Made by a program: the position numbers and the translations under genes. A stretch of DNA of 64,000 nucleotides from Monosporascus cannonballus (lineage: Eukaryota > Ascomycota > Sordariomycetes > Xylariales): assembly GCA_004154925.1 (NCBI GenBank), contig QJNS01000117.1, positions 63,474-127,473 on the forward strand, written 5' to 3'. The notes beneath the pieces were generated by a model that ran no database searches, was not told the DNA's origin, and saw only the letters and a list, made by a program, of their open reading frames with translations. Positions 24,282 to 34,650 of this stretch are shown here, one piece after another. Each line of letters begins with the position of its first letter. Position 1 is the stretch's first letter.

Positions 24282-27151
24282 TCAGATAGCAATCCTCTCC
24301 AGCGAATAAGCACCGATCTGCTGACTCCTGAGATGGCCGGTCTCTCTGCCACTCCTGTCCACGATCTCTCCGCCAGAGATGACCTTCTGAGGCGATATCC
24401 TCTCCTTCCCACTCTTGAGACCTAGCGGCAGCGCCTCGGCGCCGACCTCGCCGACCTGCAGCGGGATGGGCTTCATCGTGTCGACGGCGGCGTCGCTGCG
24501 GGCCTGTTTCTCCGCGGTCTGGCAGTACTTGACGGCCTCGCCGACGATGCCGCGCAGGTAGGCGGCTTCCTCTATGCCCTCGAGGGCTGCGCTGACCTCC
24601 AACTTGAGCGAGGCGATGAAGTCGCCTGACTCGTCATTTGCAAGGATGGCATCGTTGACCAGCCAGCCGCTGGGCCCGATAGCGTCGACGCAGCGTCCAA
24701 GGAGGTCCGCTAAGAGCTTGATGATTCCGTCGGGCGGCGCGTCTAGCTTTGGATCTTGCTCAAAGTCTGTCGTGTCTAGGTATCGGGACGTCCAAGCGCC
24801 CTTGACCAGCTCGACGCGTAGTATGTGAACGAATGACAGGATCTCTTCAGGCTTAAACGTAGACCGGAGAGCATTGACCATGGAGTTGCTCGGGCAGCTA
24901 CCGAGTTTGGCAAAGGCGGCACTCAATGCAACGCCGCGACCACCGGCATTCCCGTTAAGATACGATTCTGCCTTCTGTATCTGCTCCTCTAGGTTGTCGA
25001 GCTCCCTATCAATAACACCGTTATCTGCCTCTTCCGATGAGCCACTGGTGATGAGTTTTGGGGGGTTTTGGTTCCGGTCTTGGACTAGTCCAAGATTTCT
25101 CATAATTGTGCGCACGGCAAGCAAAAGCTCGGTTGACCCCAAAGCGGTGGCGGAGATGTATGAGCCGAGGAGGGTAAAAGAGGGATCAAGGCCAGCTAGT
25201 CGTGCGATAAGCTGTTCTGCAACGAAAGAGTCCGCCTTCTCGGTCTCATTCATTTTCGATTTGAAAGCAGATTTGATGTTAGGAAGCGTCAAATGCCCCG
25301 CATCGACAAGGTAATTAACAATGTTGCTTTGGGGCAATCGACAGACAAGTCGTGGAATGTGCTCATCATCAGAGCCAGCGTTGTTCCATTCAAATACCCG
25401 GCTGATCGCATATAAGACCCATCTTCTGTCGGCGTACGCATATGCGGTTCTGTTCTTCGGGAAATTCCAACGGAAAACGCTTTCCAAAGTGTCAAGGTCC
25501 ACTTCATCTGTGTCCTGCCCCTGGGCTGGTTTCTCTTCACTTGTCTCAACTCCAAACTTCTCGGCCAGAAACCTCTCTAGACCACGTACATCATTGGAAT
25601 TGAGGAAGCCATCAGCCAATGACTCTTCGGCAGTCCACTTCTGCCAGTAATCTCCTCTGATGGAACCTGGCAGATAGTGGCTGAAAGCGGACTTTGAAGG
25701 CGGCTCTTTCACGACGGTACTTTGTCCTCGATCTAACGAGGGTACACCGCGCCCGATGGAATCAATGAGGAGACCCTCAGCACGGCGTCTCTTGGTTCGC
25801 GTTTTTGGAGCTTCCAATTGGATTGCTACTAAGTTAGAATCGATAATCCCAATGGCAAGTTCAAGGCGGGAGAAATAAGCAACCAATTGGCATCTCGACG
25901 AAGGGATCTCGCCGCCGGCCGCGGCCGGGGGTTGTCCTTCCAATTCCATGGTCGTTGAGCTCTGCAGAGATTGATAGATGGGGTTATGGACATTGAGCCG
26001 ATTACCACTTGAGGAGAGGAGCGATGTTTTGCTCAGGCGCAGGAATGAAGAAGCCTCCTCAAGGTGCAAGGTCGCCGAGACCCGCGGCACACCGGAAGCC
26101 AGGTCATACGTAGCGAGTGCCTGACCGTCAAATTCCAAAAGAGTTCCAGATTGAGCATCGAGGTAATATGACAGGGCACCGGTCCGCCGAGGTCGTATCG
26201 AAAGACGTCCAGTATACAAAAGCGCAAGACGTGGTCCGGTAAGGGACACACCTTGCGGAGATATGCCAACAATGTGAAGGTAGCGGACCTTCTCATCGCT
26301 TGCGCCGACGCTTGAGATGAGTAGAAGAACTTCAGAGTCCGTTTTGTTTCCCAATATCTCTCCAGGGAAGAGGCTGATCAGCTCCTCGTTCCCCTTGAAT
26401 ATCCCCTGGACGATGTCGCACACCAATGCGGAACAGCAGAACTCGACTCTAAAGCCATCATTTGTGAGCGATGTACCACGAGCCCCTGATGAGTTGTCGA
26501 TAACCCCCTTGTGGAGTACCTTGGGAGGCGAAGCCCACTTCTTCTGCAGAGTCTCAACGTCAAGACCAATGACCTCGCCATCTGCCCGAACTACAATTAG
26601 CTCTTCTCTGAGAGCACTGTCGGCGTCACTCGGTTCGTTGAGCAAGGGCTTGATGGGTGACAGATAGGTAACCGGTTGACCAGGACCAATGGTTATCGAG
26701 TCGGTTTTGGAAGTAGTTTCCCCAGACCCGGTAACCAAGTCTTTGAACAGGGTGATCTTGTAGGCTGGGCGTTCATAGGTGGAAACATATGTGTACCTCG
26801 CGACCTCTTTGGTTTCTGTATTCCTCCGCCGAATTGAGCTCCCAGGGCATGTAAAGCTGGATTGGGGAGGGATCGGGTACGATGTGACGAGTCTAGCTGA
26901 AGAAACCTACTTGAGGTTAGCTTCGTAACGAAAGGATAGGTTTTCTATCACTATGATGGGCGCTCACTGACCTCGTAGATATTGACCGAATCCCCATCCG
27001 TTCCCACTGTCAGCTCTGTTCTCTTTCTCTTCTTTGACCCTGGGGTTGTCCCATAGACTTCATTGACAACATAGCGGCCGGTAGTCGGGTCGAGAGGTCG
27101 TGGAAGTGAGGTCAGCACATACGGCTTCTGAATCTGAAAGTGAGAAGCCAT
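24282..27151 (-). CDS. utp8: Utp8-like U3 snoRNA-associated protein (t-UTP/UTP-A complex), two exons
   Basis: Exons 27151-26972 and 26906-24282 join in phase 0 (GTCAGT donor, TAG acceptor, 65-bp intron) to 934 aa. The N-terminus MASHFQIQKPYVLTSLPRPL, then the basic KKRKRTELTVG and the exon-2 start SARLVTSYPIPPQSSF are the characteristic opening of filamentous-fungal Utp8, whose N-terminal half folds as a beta-propeller. The remaining residues are a mixed alpha-helical C-terminal half with no enzymatic motif. In yeast, Utp8 is part of the t-UTP/UTP-A subcomplex that promotes rDNA transcription and early 18S rRNA processing in the nucleolus; it has also been linked to tRNA export. The yeast protein is about 710 residues, so this one is longer, as usual in moulds. 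It is divergently arranged with the Elg1 gene, with about 1 kb between the start codons. Confidence 0.85.
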
Positions 27152-28165
27152 TGCTGTTGGCGGCTTAATCGTTGGGTACTCAGCCGTTCAAGTCTGGGAA
27201 CGCGCTGTTAATTGATAGGTTTGATTGATATTGATATCGAAAGAAAAAAAGTTGTCGGTCTTTATCACTAGAAGCTCCGACAGTGGGGGTTATGGCCCAC
27301 AGTATCGGTACGTACCAGTACAGTAACCTCATTAAGGTGCCCTGGCAGGCATGAAGCCTCGGATCATACGTTCTCCCCGCACCGGAGACATTAGGTATGT
27401 ACCCAGGTACCTTATATAGGCAGAAAAAGTACAAAGTACCTAGGTACATCTTGCACAGGAATAGATCCGTTGGCGAGGTGGGGCACAGTTTATCAATTAA
27501 AGCTCAATCAATGAGTGATGCATGAGGATCGCGTTGCGGAAGTCGCGACGCGGTCCAACCCGTAACTGGTTGAACTCAATTTGCGAATCTGATATCGACA
27601 ACCCTTTACTTTATTTACCAAGTCAACTTCGATTACCATATTTACCAATCCGATATCGACGTTCATATTTACCAGTTGGATGTCGACGAGCATTTTTACC
27701 TCCAACCTTTGCTGAAATATACTTTTTTTTTTTACCAAACCGTCCATCATAAATAAATGATCCCAGCTGTAGGCATCTTATTTGTCCCACTTGTTGACAC
27801 CTTTACCACCTTGGTCGACGACATCTTCACCACCTTGTCATCAACATCTTAGCATTCTTGACCGTCGACATCTTCAACTCCTTTGGTTGTCAGCCTCTTT
27901 ACGTCCACGGTCGTCAGCATCTTCGCCTTCTCCAGTCGTCAACTGCTTCATCTTTCCCAGCCACCTCTATCTATACTGATGGTCGACAACTTTACTTGCT
28001 TTTCTGACGTCAACATAACTCCCCTATTATCGTTGTATAGCACAATCATTGCTACGAAATGATACCATACATCGCTTAGGGAAGCTCGATTTCCTATGTC
28101 CGGTTCTCGACTTTATGACCGCTCTGGTTAACCACGGTTCACTCACGGCGACTTCCGTCTTCAAA
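27152..28165. promoter_or_regulatory. Divergent UTP8-ELG1 intergenic region
   Basis: About 1 kb separates the two start codons, so the promoters of both genes must lie here. Near 27380-27450 there are clustered 'taggta'/'tacctaggtac' motifs (positions about 27393-27450), which may be regulatory; this is a guess from their repetition. The ELG1-proximal part is occupied by the tandem repeat described separately. No TATA box or named factor site can be assigned. Confidence 0.45.
27609..27965. repeat. Degenerate 27-bp and 24-bp tandem repeat array
   Basis: Two adjoining arrays share a core of the form GTCGAC-n-CATnTTnACC. In the first, the word TATTTACCA (or a close variant) recurs at 27612, 27639, 27666 and about 27693, an exact 27-bp period over four units. 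In the second, CATCTTC-like words recur at about 27798, 27822, 27845, 27869, 27894, 27918 and 27943, a 24-bp period with one-base drift over seven units. A unit of the first (TGTCGACGAGCATTTTTACC) aligns with one of the second (GGTCGACGACATCTTCACC) with one gap, so both probably come from one ancestral unit. A poly-T-containing segment (27720-27790) separates them. The array lies about 200-560 bp upstream of the Elg1 start. No known repeat family is recognised. Confidence 0.75.
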
Positions 28166-31100
28166 ATGGCCGAAGAACTGCAAGTTACCGAGCCAGGTAG
28201 CAAGAAACTGCACCCTTTCTTCGCGGCCCCAAGGATCCTATCAAAATCCAGGGCAGAGAACGTAGTCGCGCCAATTACCCCAGAGTCTTTATATAGTTCA
28301 GGTTCCGACAAGCTTTCTGAGAATGCGGACGCTGACATTGGACATGAAGGGGACGAAGATGCGGCAGGTCCAGACTCGGGTGGTCGCAGACCAAAACGCC
28401 GCAAAACCGACTCCAGCGCCGATTCACGACAGTATGTCGGCAAGAATACGCGCCCGAAGAGGAGATCGAGGGTTTCGGCAGGCCAAACTATCCTGAATCA
28501 TCTTACACCAGGGGATGATTCATCTGTGGATAACTCTTTGGCTAATGACGACGACCCAGCATTTGCCCTGACCATGAACACGGCGGAGACCACTCTATCG
28601 GACCCCCTCCAGACACCTCAGATACATACCCAAGGAGCGGAAACGAATTCCGACCATGCTGAACATGCACCTCCGCACTCCGTGGTCACTCCTCCGAAGA
28701 AGCTCCTGAAATTGAATCCAAGAACCGGTACAATTGGATCTCCACCCAAATCAAAGTCAACCATCACACCCGATTCCGCACCTCCCAAGAAGCGTGGCAG
28801 GAAGCCCAAAAGGATGCTCATCAGCATTCGTTATGGCGGGGATGACGAGTCGCGGATACGGATCGGCCAGCAGATCGATGACGTCCTCGGCGGTCTTTAC
28901 AAGATCCCATCGAGAACACGCACACTTCAGACCGATCCTGCACAACAGCAGCCTCAGTCGCAGACTCCGAAGATGCCTACCCCAAAGAAGACCCCGCCGA
29001 AGAACGCTAGGGCAGCTACCCCGAAGAAGCCTACGCACCCATTCTTCTTAGGCAAGAATAAGCCAGATACAGAAGCAGCGGATCGTGAGAAGAGGAGTGA
29101 CGTAGAAAAACCACCCAAACGGCAAACAATCTTCACATCGACGCCTTGCTCGCCCAATCGATTTAACCGGCCTCCTCAAAAATTCAACATCCCCCAATTT
29201 GGCTTGAAATCCGGAGGGCTAAAGGTACCAGGCGCACGACACCCTGCTTGGCCGTGGCGCGGAATATCACACGTCCGGGGTGACGGGCCCTCCTTTGAAC
29301 CTGACGTGGACACGCAGTCTTCACTTCCCACTGGTAGAAGGAAGGCAAAGAGACAGGAAGTGCAGGTTGCGATAAACGAGTCGGTCTTGTATCGAGCGGG
29401 CGTCGAGTTAAATTTGGCTCGGCTCGCAGAAGAGATGGAGGCTTTGAACGCGGATGACTTCCAACCGCCTCCTCCATTACTGCAAATTCCTAAGAGGCAT
29501 TTCGAGAGCGGCAAAAAGCTACAAGCCAGGATTGCTCATGAACTATATTCCCCGATTAACACGACCTCGAAGGTACACCCTGCAATCATCCATGCATTTG
29601 AATCCATCCCTTCAACATTATCTGCTTTTGACAGAGCAACATGTGAAGGCAGTAGTTGGGCGCAGAAATACTGCCCAACATCTGCCGTCCAGGTACTCCA
29701 GAACGGCCGTGAGGCGGAACTACTACGAGATTGGCTCGCCACGCTGAAGGTGCAAGCAGTAGATACTGGCATGGCAGACGGATCCAGGCCTAGGTCTCTT
29801 GTAGTACCACAGAAGCGAGGCCGTAAAAAACAAAAGCTTGACGGGTTCGTCGTGTCAAGCGATGAGGATGACATGGATGAGATCTCCGATGATGAAGGTG
29901 CCTGGGCCCCAAACGCCAGCCAGAAAGACTCGAAGAAAACAATCGTTAAGCCGGCCTCCAAAGGAGGCAATCGTCTGACCAATGCAGTACTCCTTAGTGG
30001 CCCCCATGGTTGTGGCAAGACGGCAGCGGTCTTTGCTATTGCAAAGGAGCTCGACTTCGAGGTCTTTGAGATAAGCCCGGGGTCTCGAAGAAGTGGCAAA
30101 GATATCATGGAGAAAGTTGGCGACATGACGCGAAACCACCTCGTTCAGCACCAGCAAAAGGAGGATGCTCCATATGAGGACCCGGTTGAAGACCAAGTCG
30201 CCCAAGATTTGAAATCCGGCAAACAGGGGACGATGACGAGCTTCCTCAAGCCCAATCCCCCGGTTCGAGGCCCGAAACCGAAGGGGAAGTCGAAAGCAGA
30301 TTCAGCCCAGCCGAAAGGACCACAGGGGACAAGCACACCTTCGGCCAAACCTCAGAAGCAAAAGCAGTCGCTGATCTTGCTAGAGGAAGTCGACCTGCTT
30401 TACGAAGAAGACAAGCAGTTCTGGGTTACCATCATAAGTATGATCGCACAGTCGAAACGACCCTTCATCATGACATGCAACGACGAGACTTTAGTGCCGA
30501 TACAAAACCTCGATCTTCACGGGATCTTCCGGTTCTCCAGTCCCCCCAAGGAACTTGCAGTCGATTTACTACTTCTGATCGCTGCAAATGAGGGTCACGC
30601 CCTCTCCAGACATGCTGCCGAATCTCTCTATGACTCGCGCAACCACGACCTCCGCGCTTCATTGACTGAGCTCAACTATTGGTGTCAGGTCGGCGTGGGT
30701 GACCCCCGGGGCGGTTTCAACTGGTTTTATCCGAGGTGGCCGAAGGGCAGCGACGTCGATGAGGAAGGCGACGTTGTCCGCGTCGTGAGTGAGGGCACAT
30801 ACCAAGTAGGTATGGGGTGGCTCGGGCGCGATACGGTTACCACGGCGTCTCCTGCACGATCCATTGCAGAGGAGTTGCAGCAACAGGCTTGGCATAATTG
30901 GTCTCTTGATCTTAGTAGCTCGCAACAACCGGATGGCTTTCCGTCTTGGGCCAATGCGGTCACGGCCCAGGGCGGGTCTCCGCAAGATCGGCTCACTCTT
31001 CTCAAGGCGGCTGACGACTATGCCGCTCGAATGAGCGATGCGGATCTTTGCTCATTTGATGCGTACGCGCAGCCCAACGAAGTCCCCATTGACACTTCGC

Positions 31101-31801
31101 TTCCAGCCCTGCCGAGCAAGGTTAGAGAAGACTTCATCATCGGTCAACAATTATTAGAAGCATCGCCCTCGACTCAATACCACACTACAAGCGCAGACAT
31201 TGCCACTGGTCTGAAGCTCCTTGCTAGGTCACAGCTTGAAGAGACTAAACCACCCGATGGTCAAGGACAGACCGCTATGAAGCCGCTTTGCGAGTCACAA
31301 GCCTTACTCGCCATAGAGCGAAGCTTCAAAGACAAGTTACACCCATACACAACTATTAGACGAACAGATTACAGCCTCGCATTCGACCCCTTAGCCGCGT
31401 CGGAAAAGTTGTCAAGTGGAGGACACCTCGACACATCCGTTTTTGATAGGACCATGAAAATGATCGCTCTTGAAGTTGCCCCTTACGTGCGCAGCATCGT
31501 GTCATATGACCAACGACTTCAGAAAGAACGCCTTCTTCGCAGCAATTTGATCAGTGAAGGTGGTAAGCCAGGGAGGAAGCGTATGCGCAACACTCGAAGC
31601 GCCTATTCCGCCTTGGAAGGCGGATCACGAGCCAGCACGAGACGGGAGAAATACTTCTCGGCAGATATCAATCCGTATCTTGTCATGCGGACCGGAGGGG
31701 AGGGATGGGATGCGCTCGCTTCCCAGGCGGCAGGGGAACAGAGCGTCGCTAGCAGTGCTTCGCCGAGCTCTGCCGGGGATATGGACTTCAGTCCGGATTA
31801 A
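28166..31801 (+). CDS. elg1: Elg1/ATAD5-type AAA+ ATPase, large subunit of the PCNA-unloading RFC-like complex
   Basis: Single exon, 1211 aa from the ATG at 28166 (good context, tcaaaATGgcc). The frame is open further upstream from a TTG and has another ATG at 28115, so the start could be 17 residues longer. The Walker A is GPHGCGKT (residues 612-619), the Walker B LILLEEVD (736-743) and sensor 1 FIMTCND (767-773). An RFC1-like helical C-terminal domain follows. The EEVD form of Walker B and the long disordered N-terminus point to Elg1 rather than RFC1, Ctf18 or Rad24. Elg1 pairs with Rfc2-5 to remove PCNA from DNA after replication. The N-terminus carries KKLHPFF (13-19) and THPFFLGK (290-297). 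A canonical PIP-box, QGTMTSFL (687-694), lies inside the insertion between Walker A and Walker B. Yeast Elg1 is about 790 aa and human ATAD5 about 1840, so this size is intermediate. Confidence 0.85.
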   Translation: MAEELQVTEPGSKKLHPFFAAPRILSKSRAENVVAPITPESLYSSGSDKLSENADADIGHEGDEDAAGPDSGGRRPKRRKTDSSADSRQYVGKNTRPKRRSRVSAGQTILNHLTPGDDSSVDNSLANDDDPAFALTMNTAETTLSDPLQTPQIHTQGAETNSDHAEHAPPHSVVTPPKKLLKLNPRTGTIGSPPKSKSTITPDSAPPKKRGRKPKRMLISIRYGGDDESRIRIGQQIDDVLGGLYKIPSRTRTLQTDPAQQQPQSQTPKMPTPKKTPPKNARAATPKKPTHPFFLGKNKPDTEAADREKRSDVEKPPKRQTIFTSTPCSPNRFNRPPQKFNIPQFGLKSGGLKVPGARHPAWPWRGISHVRGDGPSFEPDVDTQSSLPTGRRKAKRQEVQVAINESVLYRAGVELNLARLAEEMEALNADDFQPPPPLLQIPKRHFESGKKLQARIAHELYSPINTTSKVHPAIIHAFESIPSTLSAFDRATCEGSSWAQKYCPTSAVQVLQNGREAELLRDWLATLKVQAVDTGMADGSRPRSLVVPQKRGRKKQKLDGFVVSSDEDDMDEISDDEGAWAPNASQKDSKKTIVKPASKGGNRLTNAVLLSGPHGCGKTAAVFAIAKELDFEVFEISPGSRRSGKDIMEKVGDMTRNHLVQHQQKEDAPYEDPVEDQVAQDLKSGKQGTMTSFLKPNPPVRGPKPKGKSKADSAQPKGPQGTSTPSAKPQKQKQSLILLEEVDLLYEEDKQFWVTIISMIAQSKRPFIMTCNDETLVPIQNLDLHGIFRFSSPPKELAVDLLLLIAANEGHALSRHAAESLYDSRNHDLRASLTELNYWCQVGVGDPRGGFNWFYPRWPKGSDVDEEGDVVRVVSEGTYQVGMGWLGRDTVTTASPARSIAEELQQQAWHNWSLDLSSSQQPDGFPSWANAVTAQGGSPQDRLTLLKAADDYAARMSDADLCSFDAYAQPNEVPIDTSLPALPSKVREDFIIGQQLLEASPSTQYHTTSADIATGLKLLARSQLEETKPPDGQGQTAMKPLCESQALLAIERSFKDKLHPYTTIRRTDYSLAFDPLAASEKLSSGGHLDTSVFDRTMKMIALEVAPYVRSIVSYDQRLQKERLLRSNLISEGGKPGRKRMRNTRSAYSALEGGSRASTRREKYFSADINPYLVMRTGGEGWDALASQAAGEQSVASSASPSSAGDMDFSPD

Positions 31802-33359
31802 ACTGGAGTCCCACGATGCCTAACGATGCTTCTCATCTGCCAAGCATATATGCCATGGATTTATGACACCGGATAGTGGTCGCGGTATCGGCCAACGAAT
31901 GGGTTTGCTTCGAATCGGCCGGGCATGGACAGCGGTCAGGGTGGGACCTCTCGAACGTGTACATGCGAAGGTCGCATAGAGACGAATTAAACATTTGCGT
32001 TGCGTTGAATGAGCAGTCCTAGCCGTGTTTCCCCCTACGTTGACTATGTGAAGTTGCTTCTCAATGCTAGTGGCCAGTCATCTTGCAACAGCCTAGCTAC
32101 ACATTATCCCGTCTGGGGCTAACTCCAGTATCCCATAGGCTCTAGACTCTTTAACGAAGTCCGAACAATCATAAACTGTTCTCGCCGGTTATTAGTAATC
32201 GAATAATTCATCAGCCAACTCTTTATTTATCCGATTTCGGCCTCTGGGTGCTGGATATAAAACTGGCTCAACTATTTCGGCCAGATCCTGGCCCCGTATG
32301 TGATAAGCAAGGCCATCGCCGACCTAGAGCTCCAAGTTGTTACTAATACTGTAAGCACCTAATACAGATATCTCAACATCTGCGTGGTGTCATTGCCTAC
32401 ATAGCCATCTCCCAGTAGCTTCTTCTGTCTACTAAAGGCTGGTGATAGACTCCTCGCTAACAAGGCCGGGTGAATCTTAAGGCGGCTCCCCACAGCCAGC
32501 CGCCCCTCTGCCAAATGAGATCATGCTCGGTGCCGCGACCGCGGCCGAAGACAAAGCGAAATAAATATTGACCCATTATCGAAGGACAAGTAGTAAGCAG
32601 CTGTCTAATGTGCTCTAACCGCAGGTGCTCCTTTCCCCTGCGGCAAACGACATCGACTCCCATGCAAACGAGAGCCAGGCATGTGGAGGTACACGTGCTA
32701 CGCGGTCGCGAACCGATCCTCTTGGGGCTTGTTGAGACAGGTCTAAATGTCCTGTCCAATGACCATCGACCGTTATACCAGGAGAGCGACATGCCGCAAG
32801 CACTCCATTAGTTACTGCGTACTACTATGCCTGTGGCATCTTCCCTGGTTTTCGGACAAAGCCAAGCAATCATGGTCCCAAGGTCCGAAGCCTTATCTGT
32901 TTCTATTTAAATCATCCCCCGGCCGTCCCCGATGCTTCTTATAATAAGCTTTTCACGACTACGATCACCCGCCGTACCAGTGCATCTGGAGGGCCCCCTT
33001 GGCTCGAGTTTCGCGATTACTATGCGACTCTCACATAGGTAACGCCACGTTTTCATACTAGACTGTGCAGTTCGAGAGCTTACGTCCAAGGGACGGTCAG
33101 CACGAAAACTTGAATCTGAGTCCTACTTCGCGGCTTAATAACACACGCACCCCATGCGACATCTCTTATACGCGGACGGCCCTCGGACATCCCGCCACAC
33201 TACGTTGCATGCGGACAGCGAGGTTACTCGGACGTCGAACGTAAATAACTCGAATTTGTTTTCTACTAGCCGCCGCCGCCTAATTTTACAGTTTCGCCTC
33301 TTTTCCAAGGGACATCTTCCTTAACGACTTACCTCCATCACATCGTCCAGGTGATTCCG
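31802..33359. other. Spacer between ELG1 and the next gene
   Basis: No gene recognised. The first 200 bases are 3' UTR of Elg1. A GC-richer patch at 32450-32810 has minus-strand frames of 111 and 62 codons in two registers, neither with a recognisable motif. The last 100 bases before 33360 are pyrimidine-rich and probably the promoter/leader of the following gene. Confidence 0.45.
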
Positions 33360-34202
33360 ATGCCCCTCAACGACCAGCAAACATTACCCCGCGACAGCCA
33401 CACCCCCTCCACCCTCTCCACCGCCTCCCGTCCGCAATCCCCACTCTACGACTCTTCTTCCGCATCGCGGCCCCCATCGCCGCGCACAAGGTCGCGGTCG
33501 CGGACCCCTCTACGTCGCAGCCGCTCCGCGCAACCACCATCACCGCCAAGGCCGCGGTACACCCACTCTCACTCTCACTCCCACTCTACACATCCACCGC
33601 TCCACTTTCCTCCCTATCCATCGTCAACTCCTTCACCACCACCGCTGCCGCCGCCGGCGCAAACTTCGCGCTCTAAGCATCTATCGTCGTCAACAACTAC
33701 AGACGACCAACACCGCCGCCGCCGGCGGCGAGATCGTCGGCGCTCTTCGTCGGCGCATAGCAGCGGTAGTCTCACCAGGGGCGAGAAGCTGAAGTCGTCG
33801 CTCGCGTTCCTGGGCACCGTCGCGGCCGCCACGTACCTCATGCACAAGGCGTGGCCGAAGGTGTTCGGGGACGAAAAGGATCTCAAGGGAATCAAAGGGA
33901 AGACGAAGGAGGTCGTGGGGGGCCGCGAGGATGGGGAGCGCGACCGAGAGAGAGATAGGGGTAGGAACGGGGGTAGGGGCAGGGATAGAGACAGGTCCGT
34001 GATCAGGGACATTGTCGTCGAGGAGAGGTTTAGGAATGGGCGCCCTGAGGGCAGGCGCGTGTATGATGACGGGAGGCTGGTCCTAGATGAAGGTCCGTAT
34101 GATGTAAGGCATAGGAGGTCCGTAGACGGTCATTTGGGTCCTCCGAGGCACAGGAGGTTCGAGATTGATGACGATGACGTCGTGGCTGGGGCCGGACGGT
34201 GA
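33360..34202 (+). CDS. Hypothetical proline/serine/arginine-rich protein with one hydrophobic segment
   Basis: Single exon, 280 aa from the ATG at 33360 (the frame is open a few codons earlier only from GTG). Residues 1-130 are Pro/Ser/Thr/Arg-rich with SR-like runs and a His-Ser repeat (HSHSHSHS), ending in a basic cluster RRRRRDRRRSSS. Next comes a moderately hydrophobic stretch, LKSSLAFLGTVAAATYLMHK (about 144-163), which could be a membrane anchor or an amphipathic helix. Then follows an Arg/Asp/Gly-rich region (RDRERDRGRNGGRGRDRDRS). The tail contains VRRVYDDGRLVLDEG-like sequence and acidic DDDDV near the end. Composition and exon-like GC bias support a real gene of the fungal low-complexity type. 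I do not recognise a family. RNA or nuclear association would be a guess. Confidence 0.65.
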   Translation: MPLNDQQTLPRDSHTPSTLSTASRPQSPLYDSSSASRPPSPRTRSRSRTPLRRSRSAQPPSPPRPRYTHSHSHSHSTHPPLHFPPYPSSTPSPPPLPPPAQTSRSKHLSSSTTTDDQHRRRRRRDRRRSSSAHSSGSLTRGEKLKSSLAFLGTVAAATYLMHKAWPKVFGDEKDLKGIKGKTKEVVGGREDGERDRERDRGRNGGRGRDRDRSVIRDIVVEERFRNGRPEGRRVYDDGRLVLDEGPYDVRHRRSVDGHLGPPRHRRFEIDDDDVVAGAGR

Positions 34203-34650
34203 GGAGACGTCCTAAGGACAAGGGCGGTGGCGGTTATCTTGGCAGACTGATTGATGATTTATGAGATACGATATTACGCCGCGGAATATAGACAGGTCAG
34301 AGTGTCACGGGGTACTGGGACAAGTGACTGGGACGGATGTTATTAGAAGGCCGAAGGAATATCTCTTAATTACGCATATATACGAGGTTACGAAGGGATA
34401 TCCTACGATGGAAGACCTATTATGGGATCCGGATTTCAGTCTGCCATTAACGCCCCAACTTAAGATCCTGCAAGGTAGGATGCTCTAGACCATTGGTAGC
34501 TCGTGCCCTTTTAGGCATATATGCTATATCCCCATATCCAGAGAAAGTCACGTTTAGTTCTCGTGTCGAAAGAGATGGCACCAGAAATGGTAATTGCTAG
34601 ATTTGTACATATCGTTGTGACTTCAGGTTTAACCCTCAATCCCTTCTCCT
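34203..34650. other. Spacer between converging gene and kinase relic
   Basis: About 450 bases, moderately AT-rich. A 75-codon plus-strand frame (34261-34488) starts soon after the previous stop; it has no recognisable motif and is not called as a gene. Confidence 0.4.
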
